Source: Lophius americanus (Eukaryota > Chordata > Actinopteri > Lophiiformes > Lophiidae). From it: a stretch of DNA of 64,000 nt. The stretch is taken from contig JBBDHG010000030.1 of NCBI GenBank assembly GCA_037951165.1, forward strand, positions 1,309,001-1,373,000, given 5' to 3'. Under the pieces are notes generated by a model that ran no database searches, had not been told where the DNA came from, and was given only the letters and a program-made list of their open reading frames with translations. Numbering within the stretch: position 1 is the stretch's first letter; the number at the start of each line of letters is the position of its first letter. Positions 39,201 to 48,200 of this stretch are shown in pieces. Both the position numbers and the translations under genes were made by a program.

Positions 39201-42200
39201 CAGCCATAGTTCTCAAAAGAAACCCTTTTGTCACCATGGGTTCTTTTGGGTTAAATCAGCATTAGTGTCTCTTTAAACTTAAAATGGTCGAACAATCTGC
39301 TTGATGTCTGACAAGTCAGGTTTATTTTCCCAGCTGTATCTCTCGTATCTCTTCAAACGATTACTTAATACATAGGAACGCGATTAATCTCTGCCTTTTC
39401 CCTGACCTAAACTTGAAGGGGACCTCATTATGCATTCCTCCAGCTGGATCTTGTTAGGTAAGCTAATGAATCAACCTTTTCTACTAGACGTCGTTATGCC
39501 TCACCGCTCAGACTAATTGGCTGGTCATTGGGTTTGGAACAAATAGAATATTTTTCCTACACACTCAAAATCAACATATTTAATGTATCTGTCACTACAT
39601 ATTTAATAGGAGGAACAGTGAAGTTAGTTTTTTGGGTAACGCTGCTCTGTTTGAAAAGCTGGATTATAACTTATTCAGATCTAATAATATCTTCATCTGC
39701 TTGGTCATTTTAACAACTGTCATGTCATAACTTACTAATAAAACAGGGCAAATATAGGACAAGCTTAAATAAAGCTTTTATTCTACATGTGGAAAGGGGG
39801 CCAACGATGAACCAGAAGTGTCTCTGTGACCGATTAAACTACATATTAATAGCTGAGGCAAAAGAAAAGGTGTGAAACCAGATAAATTATTCTCTAACCC
39901 CTCTCATTGTCAGGCTCACAGTTCTGCAAGTGGCTGTCAGATATACAGCTGTTGTTTGAAGGGCTGTTTCTTAATGATCCGTGAGCCTCTTGCGAGCAAA
40001 GCCTGCCTGCCTGAGTGTGCAGCTTGCTTTTCCAAATCTAACCATTTAGAGGCTTAACTGCAGCAGGAGCTTCAGAAGCTAGCACGAGGTGGCCGCTCTA
40101 CAACTGCTCTCTGATTTCACACAATCCTGAAGGAACAGCAGTCAGTCTTTTCAGCTTTTGAAATTACTGCATGTACAATGAAGGAGCTAGGCAATGGGTC
40201 AGCGTGTATTAAGACTGATGTCATCCTGTAATTTAAATGAATTTGTATTTTTCTAGTCCCACAGTAAATTCAATCAACGGCTGCTCTCATAGCTCAAAGG
40301 CAAAGATGAGGTTCATGTTCTTTCCTACATTGTATAAATTGGATCTTGTTAGTTCTAGTTTCAAATTGCAGTAAGGAGAGTGCACTATATTGAACTTAAA
40401 AAGTAATTAATATGTCCAAAGCAACTCCTTTCGGCTCTTTCCCTGTTCAGGGGTCGCCACAGTGGATCGTCTAGCTCTGCATAATGATTTGGCATATTTA
40501 TCCGCGCTGTGGACCGGCACTAGATGTGGCTGGTAGCACTAAGGACCTTGCATAAGATTACACACTGTATTTCTGCCACGCCCTCTTTTGACTTGGATTC
40601 AAACCCAAGTTTCCTGTATCTAAGTCAGTGGTGTAACCCAATGAGCTTTCCGGCTGCCCAATTCATTGAAATTAGATTAATATGTCTGGTTTACTTTTTT
40701 TAACCTATGCTCTTCTATGCAGGGACTAGGAGAATCACTCCTAATCTTGATGTATTCTATACAATGACAAGCTTTCTTATCTTCACCAGTGTCAGCACCA
40801 CCTATTTGAGATCTGACATCATTCATCAATCCATCTTATCTAAGGGCCGGTCAAAGTGGCAGCAAGCTAAGAAGGTTAATCCGGATATACCTCTCCACAA
40901 CAACACTCTCCAGCTCATCTTGGGGCATCCCAAAGAGCTCCCAGAACAGAGGAGATCTAGCACTGTGAGATCCAAATGTAAAGTGCATTATAAATTAAAT
41001 GTATTATTATTATTATTATTATTATTATAAACCCACCAGAGAGTACAGGGTCTACTCAGAGGGCTCCTCCCAGTTGGATATGACTGGAAACCTCCAATGG
41101 CCTCCTAGAGCCATTCAATCAGATACCTGAACCAAGTCAACTTGATCCTTTCCTTCCAGATGTCTAAGGTTTTTACTTTATCTCTAAGGCTGAGCCTAGT
41201 CAGCCTACGAAGGAAGCTAATTTCAGCCGTTTGAATCCATGAACTCATTCTTTTTGCCACTACCCATAGACCATGACCATAGGTGAGAGGGTTGCAATGA
41301 AGATGGACTGGTAGATTGACAGCTTTGCCTTACAATTTAGCTCTCCCCTCACCACAACGGACTGATACGACACCACCATTACTGCTGATGCTGCACCAAA
41401 CAACCCGTGCATTTCATGGTCCATCTTCCAATCACTCAAGAACAAGACACCTAGATTGTTGTTAATATCACAACCACCAAGGAGCTTATGTCTTCAGGTC
41501 CATTAGGTCGATAACAAAATATCTAAATAAAAGTTCTGAAACGAAAAGGCGCCAAGAAATATCTATGCCGTCTGTTTGGTCAAACTGTACAGCAAGTTAA
41601 TGTGTGGAACAACAGAGGGAACTTAAACACCAGATTTCTAGCCACCAAAGAAATATATAATATCCTCAATGTGCGGCCATTTTGGTTATCTACTAAATAA
41701 CCAGCTGGGTGGTAGATGATGAATATCCTTTCTGCAATGCCTGCCATCAGAAAGTTGCTGCTAATGGTTCCTACGCATCTACTTTGTCCCAACATCTTCA
41801 GGATAATCATCCATTCCTGTTATCCCAAGTTGAAGTAAAAAAAATAGAAAGAAAAAGAATTACTTCTTTCCTGTACTTTTTAAACAATTTTTTGTGAGTA
41901 TTTATATTCAGTCTTGTAGCCAATGGATCAATCGCCTGCCCCTAAAATGAAAATGCTAATGCTAACTATACAGCTTCGATTCAACGAGAGACTCACGCCG
42001 GACTCAGGAAACAACTACAGTCATGTCTGCATGGGAAATTATGGTCTTCTATCAATGTGCGAGATACCTATATTAGTAATGAAATTCAAAGTTAAACTCA
42101 AGGGAGATATTTAGATCTCAAGACACACACCTGTCAGCCAGATTATGATAACCACCCATAACTGAAGCGAATAACATAGGGACCATTATGATCAGATGCT

Positions 42201-45200
42201 CTTTCACTGTGTGGATATATTCAGCAAGTGGGCACTTTGAATCTGAGAAAAGATCCTGGGCACCAAAGGTTTGTCCATTCTTTGCTCGGTGTTTCCTGCT
42301 ATAGTGTAGATTATCGAGAAAACCGTGAAACCATGATTATTTATGTGAAAATTAAATTTATTAAAATCTAATATGGTGAAATCTCTATTCTACAGAGGAC
42401 TAACATTCCCATGTACGCAAATACTTGGCTCTGGGCGGAACTGTTCTGTTTCTTGACCGGTTGATTCCAGTTAGCGGGCTGAAGACCAGAACTATGCATT
42501 GTAGTATTTCAATTGTTTTGCCTTTGTTACATAATCGTAGCTGTCTCAAAGCAGCAGCCTAAAGAAAATACTAAATAAAGACTTTGTTGCATCAGGAACA
42601 TTTAAGAACTCAATGACGGACAGTGGTTCAATGAGCATCCTCGATGAAACGGGTCAACGCAGAGCACACCAGTCACAGCGCGAAGAAAACGTTTGGTAGG
42701 AGACTGTCCATCTTTCTGTCACCACCCTTTGTGTAGCTGTGCAGACTACAGTTTCGATCACAGATGAGCAGAACATGTCAGTCGTTCTGGCAGAAGAAAC
42801 AGAAGTTATGCAGGTGAGGGATGGATCCTCAAGCAGATCGCCAGATGAAAGAAAACAAACACTGGATAATTAAGCCTTGTTCAGGAATGTCACCCACAGT
42901 GACATTATAGAATGGAGGAGATTAATGCCACCTCAGTCATCTGTGAAGCAGTGCCGGGAATTTAGCACCAATACACAGGTTTTTATTTTTTTTATTTCAG
43001 TAGTTCTGGATGTTGTTTAAGGATAATATTAATTATCCTTTATCCTGTGTGTCAGAAATGGAATGTTGGCTGCACCGAAGCCTCCTTCGACTTAACAGAA
43101 ATAAATCATATATAGCATAATTCTCTTTGGTCCCCCGAAGTTCACAGCTATTGGACTAATGAAAATTATACTAAGTGGTTGATAGCTGAGCTGCCTCCAC
43201 TGCTCAACCTGTAAAGTGGAATAATTAGCTTTTACAAAGTGTAAATAACAGCCTGTAAAAAGAAAAAAATCATTATTCCCACCTAAATTTATGAATGGTT
43301 AGTTTGATCATCAAATTTATTATGTATTTGTAAATAGAGTTTATTATTCAATGGTCCAAATTATTTTTGGGTATACATCACTGGTATATCGTTGTTGTTT
43401 TCAGCTGTTTCTTTAAACAATCTGCAATCTTTGTTAGAAACAAAGATTATCCACCATCGGCGAACTTCTACAAAATATCTCACATACTGTTTCAGAGTAT
43501 CAGACACAGCCAGTTACTGATTGTTGCCAGTACTACATGCCCGGATATCTCCTACATTAAACGTATCCAACTATCAAATTAATTACATGTTTATATCATA
43601 AAGATTTGACACACAACCTTAAAGTTTCCTGAAGGTTTCAACTCAGCAGGGCTGCAGAGTTACAGCCGTTGCCACCAGCTTCTCCAGTGAGCTTGTCATT
43701 TCAGATTACTGGTATCTCTTATACTTTATACCTTCATGCTTCTTGGTACTAAAATGTGTACGGTTGATTTTATATGAACCCGAGCTCATAGAAATGGAGT
43801 AATCTGTTTGATAACCTTGAAATCCCCTACTGCTTTAGGAGGCAGTTTGTTCACTGAAGAGGATTAGTTTCCTACTGATTAAGTCAGTCAGTCAAAACTC
43901 ATCCAAAACCAATAAAACTTTATAATGAATTATGAATTTTACAATTTATTTCTTTTCATTTCGTTGCATCTTCTCTGAGAAGCAGTGAGGAGTGGAATCA
44001 CTCTCTTCTGCTCATACTAGTATTTCACCACTCTCCTCTGTCCCAGTCCTGTAAGGACTTCTTTCCTACCCTCCTTAAATGCCTCTCATCCTCTCAAACA
44101 CTCGAACCATTACCAGCCAGTCAATCAGAGCTACAGAGTAGGAACACAAATCAGAGAGGAATGAGAAAGGAAGAAAGATGAGGAGAGGTGCAGTGCAGTA
44201 GGTTTTGGGTTTCATTTTGAAGGAGAATAATCAATAGAGAGGAGGAATTAAATAATGTAAGAGGAGAGAAAAGTAACCATTAGATAAGGAGAGGACGAAT
44301 TTGGGGAGAAGCCAATTCCACCATTTCATCTCATAAAAACGTCTTTGTGAGGGTAGAAAGAATAATGGAATGTGTGAAAGTCTGTCAGGAAACGCCTTGC
44401 ACCATCAACATTTACAAGATGGATAACGTGCAAATATGTAGCTGCTCATTCTGAACGCATTTCCCCCTCTACTCTACATCGAAGGGATTTTCAGGTGTAG
44501 TTCAACAATTTAGGAAATATTCAGGAGAAAACAGTATTTCTTGAAGGACAAAGCCAGGTTAAGTGTATCCTAAGTTCCAGTCCTTACGCTTACCCTTAAG
44601 CTCAGCCAACCGGATGCTGGCTTCAACAGAGTTGGATCAGTGGAGAAGTCAAGATGACAGCCTTTGACTTGCTGACTAATTCAACCAAAAAGTGTAGAGG
44701 ACGGCGAACAACCACAGCAACTGTTTAAAAACGTTCTACAAAATAATGGATCAATAGTCACAAAACCCGTTTGACTTCATAATTATACCAGGCTGAAAAA
44801 CAAAGAGGTACAGTCAAACTGTGCGCCTGTTGGATCTAGAACTGTCCCCCACAATTATGTTTTTTTTATTGATTATCTGCTGATGATAAGATTAATTGAA
44901 AAACGCAGCATAAGTTTTTTGAATTTGTCATTTAATCATTTGTTGAACTTTCCGGCTACTAATAAGCATATCTGTGAACGTTAATCTAACTCTAGATTTT
45001 ACTTTATGTGTCCAGTAGTCCAGATTCTTGCCGCCACCAACGTAACTCAGCCCATTTCTGTTAGTGTTTAAGTTTCTTAACAACAGGGGTGTCCTCCTCT
45101 CCTTTCCCTCCAATGGGACCAACAGGATCATGTCTATCTGATATTCTTTCAGGGATTTTTGGAAGGGAACAGGCTACCACCTACCTACCAACCCAACTTA

Positions 45201-48200
45201 GTGGGACTTTCACAGGTGAGTGTCCGCTAACTGTGTTATTAGGTTCCCGAGACACTGGCAGACATTATAGGAAACTACCTTTTCTTTGTTTTTCTAGTTG
45301 TAGATAAAGAGATTTGGGTTAGGCTTTATGGTCTTGGTTTAATTTCTTAAAGTATATTTCAGACTTTATTGATCAACACATTGTATGGTTAAATCCTTGT
45401 CTTAAAACAAAACCCTATGTCAGACTGACAGGTGGTGAATACAGCGGCGAGCTTTGTGAGTATTCTCCTTTCTTTTGGGATCAAGATTCTGCTATGAGAC
45501 AGTCAAAAAAGAAAATTCACCATCAACAACTGGCTTTATGATCATTTTGCTTCATATTTTTCTACATTTTGGCCCTTGCCATATACAAATTTGATGGATG
45601 TCCATCAAGCCTAGCTTTAATTTACCAGGAAACTCATGAGAATAATCATAAATATAATGACGAATGTCAATATCTTTTCCTTCAGTCCTTGCTTTGTTAG
45701 ACCAACTTTCCAATTGACGGCATGTAAATAGATGGAGACATGGGCTCCCGGTGATTAAACCCTCCCCACCATTTGTAGGTAGAAGAAGTGACATTAGTAT
45801 CCTATTACACTGAAGCAATTAGTCTGCGCTGTAATAAATACTGAGTGTTGATGGCGGGTGGAGACAAAGAGATGAGAGCATGATGAAGAGATGAGAAAAT
45901 GTTTCAGAGAGGGAGGAAGTCTGACAGGAGGTGTAAATTGTTATGAAATGAAAACAAAGACATGTGAAAGGATTGAGTCTGACTGAAAGAAACATGCGAG
46001 GCTCTGGAGATATCCTCCAGCAGACTATCTCAGTTGTAACAGACATTAATTCTCGCTCGCCTTTCTACTGATATGGGATGTTGGCAAACAGCGAGCTGCA
46101 CGGCTGACGCAGCTCTGAGGATTTCATCCTCACAGTTTTTTGTCTGGACAGCTATTTGTGTGAGTTATGACCCAGCTCCTATGAAGACACGACAAACATC
46201 TGCTTGTTGATTGGCTCATAAATTCACACAGCCCCTCAATGCCCACGCTCCATTGTGTCGTCTGCAGTCACACAGAAACAACAAGAGACCCGGCCTGCCT
46301 TGTCCCTACAGCCAACAAAAACCAGCTTTGGTGCAATTTGATTTGATTGACTGTTATTGTTGGTGCAGTTAAGGCCGATCCTAAAGCTTGTTTATGATAC
46401 AGTAAATTTAGGTCAAACAAATGACAACTGCTCAGCTCCGACTCTGGATTTGTAACAGCTGTTCTTGGGGCCCGAACTGGAAGAGACCCCAGAGAGCTCC
46501 AGAGAAACAGTGTCCTTGCTAATTTGTTTGAAATTCTCAGGAGTCTGCAACATCACATCTGCAGATCCCAGGGGGACAACCTCAGATGAATTTTTCATAT
46601 CCTCTTATTTCACTTATTTTCATCCAAAAGTAGTTTTGGCTATACGTCTAAGTGATGTAGAAATTCTGTCCCTACATCAAAAAGGTGACAATGTGTCACT
46701 GTTTGGATGTGAAATAAAACAAGAAATTAGTTAGTGATTTTCTAATCATCCCCAGAGTTAAGGACAGGAAAAGATGAAATGTGTTCGGTGGCCGACAAGG
46801 GCAATAGGGCAATAGCACTGCAACTTTAGAAAACACATGCAAATAGATAAAACATCTTCATCAATTTGAAAGCACAGGAGCGCTGCAAAAACCACAACAC
46901 AACGGAAGTGTTTATGAAGTACACTTAAAAGTGATGCAGTCCCGGGAAATGATTTTGTAATGCTTCATTTAGTGAATAGAACAGATTAAATACAAATCTG
47001 TATTTGTACACATTTGTATTAAATCCTTGCAAATACAGATTTGAAACAAATATCATAGCATAGAATATCATTCTAACTGTTGTGTACACTTTGCCATGGC
47101 TACAACTGAAGCGTTCATGGGGGGGGGGGGGGGGGGTTTAAAAGTTTTCTTAAGGAAGTGTAATACACCTTGTCTACTGCAGGTTTGGGTAATGTGCATG
47201 TTAGGGTCATTATTAAGTTTGTTATATATATATAATATTAATAAAAATGAATATATAAAATATATACAATATTATATAATGGGTTCAGGGTGTTGTTCAA
47301 GGATCGAAAGGTAGCAGGTTCAAGTTGATCCTTTACTTGAGTTGTACTAATACCAAACAATGAAAACACTGCATTCAAAACATTTCTTAAGTATAAAAGC
47401 ATTATCAGAAAAATCTACTCATAAAATCAAAGTAGAAGTACTTATTGTGCATTGATATGGTACCCCTCAGTATTTTACTGTTATTTGGATTACCAGAACT
47501 GCTGCATTCATGTTTTGGCCTGTTACTTCTGTAGATTTAAATGGGTGAAGTAATCATATGATTTAATAGTTTAATGCATAGAAGATAGTTTCCAGGTAGT
47601 CCAAGATGGTTTTTAAAAAAGTTTTCTTATCTTGAGATGTTGGAGAATGTTTTCAACTCACAAATAAATCATTCAGTTTATTAAAAATGTTTAACATCAA
47701 GACAATTCTAGATACAAGATGTGTATGAAGATTTTTATCTAAGTAAGTAGTAATAACCGCTTTCAGATAAACGCAGTAGACTTATACAGGAAATAAATTA
47801 AATTCAAATTCAATAAATAAACTTTTTCAATTTCGCTACTTTCAGCTAAGAAACCCTGCACACATAATAATAATAATAATAATACATTTAATTTATAATG
47901 CACTTTACATTTGGATCAAATCTCAAAGTGCTACTCAATGATTGGATGTTGAGTCAACATCCAATCATTGCTTTCAGTTCACCTTTATTTATTCCCATCG
48001 GGACCGTTCACTTTTTACCTGCCTGAGTCAAACCGCACTGGAATAGACTTCAGTTGGTCCCGAACGCAGCAGGACATCTTGCATCATGCCTATTTTAATT
48101 TTGCTGCATTGGCTGCCTGTTAAGTACAGGATTCCTTTAAAGATGCCTTAAATCACATTCAAGGCTCTTCATAGCTTAGTTCCGGTCTACATTTTGGATC

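Noticed and set aside
47119..47136. Poly-G run as a G-quadruplex signal
   Set aside because: A pure homopolymer of 18 G is as likely to be a sequencing-length artefact; no spaced G-tracts around it.
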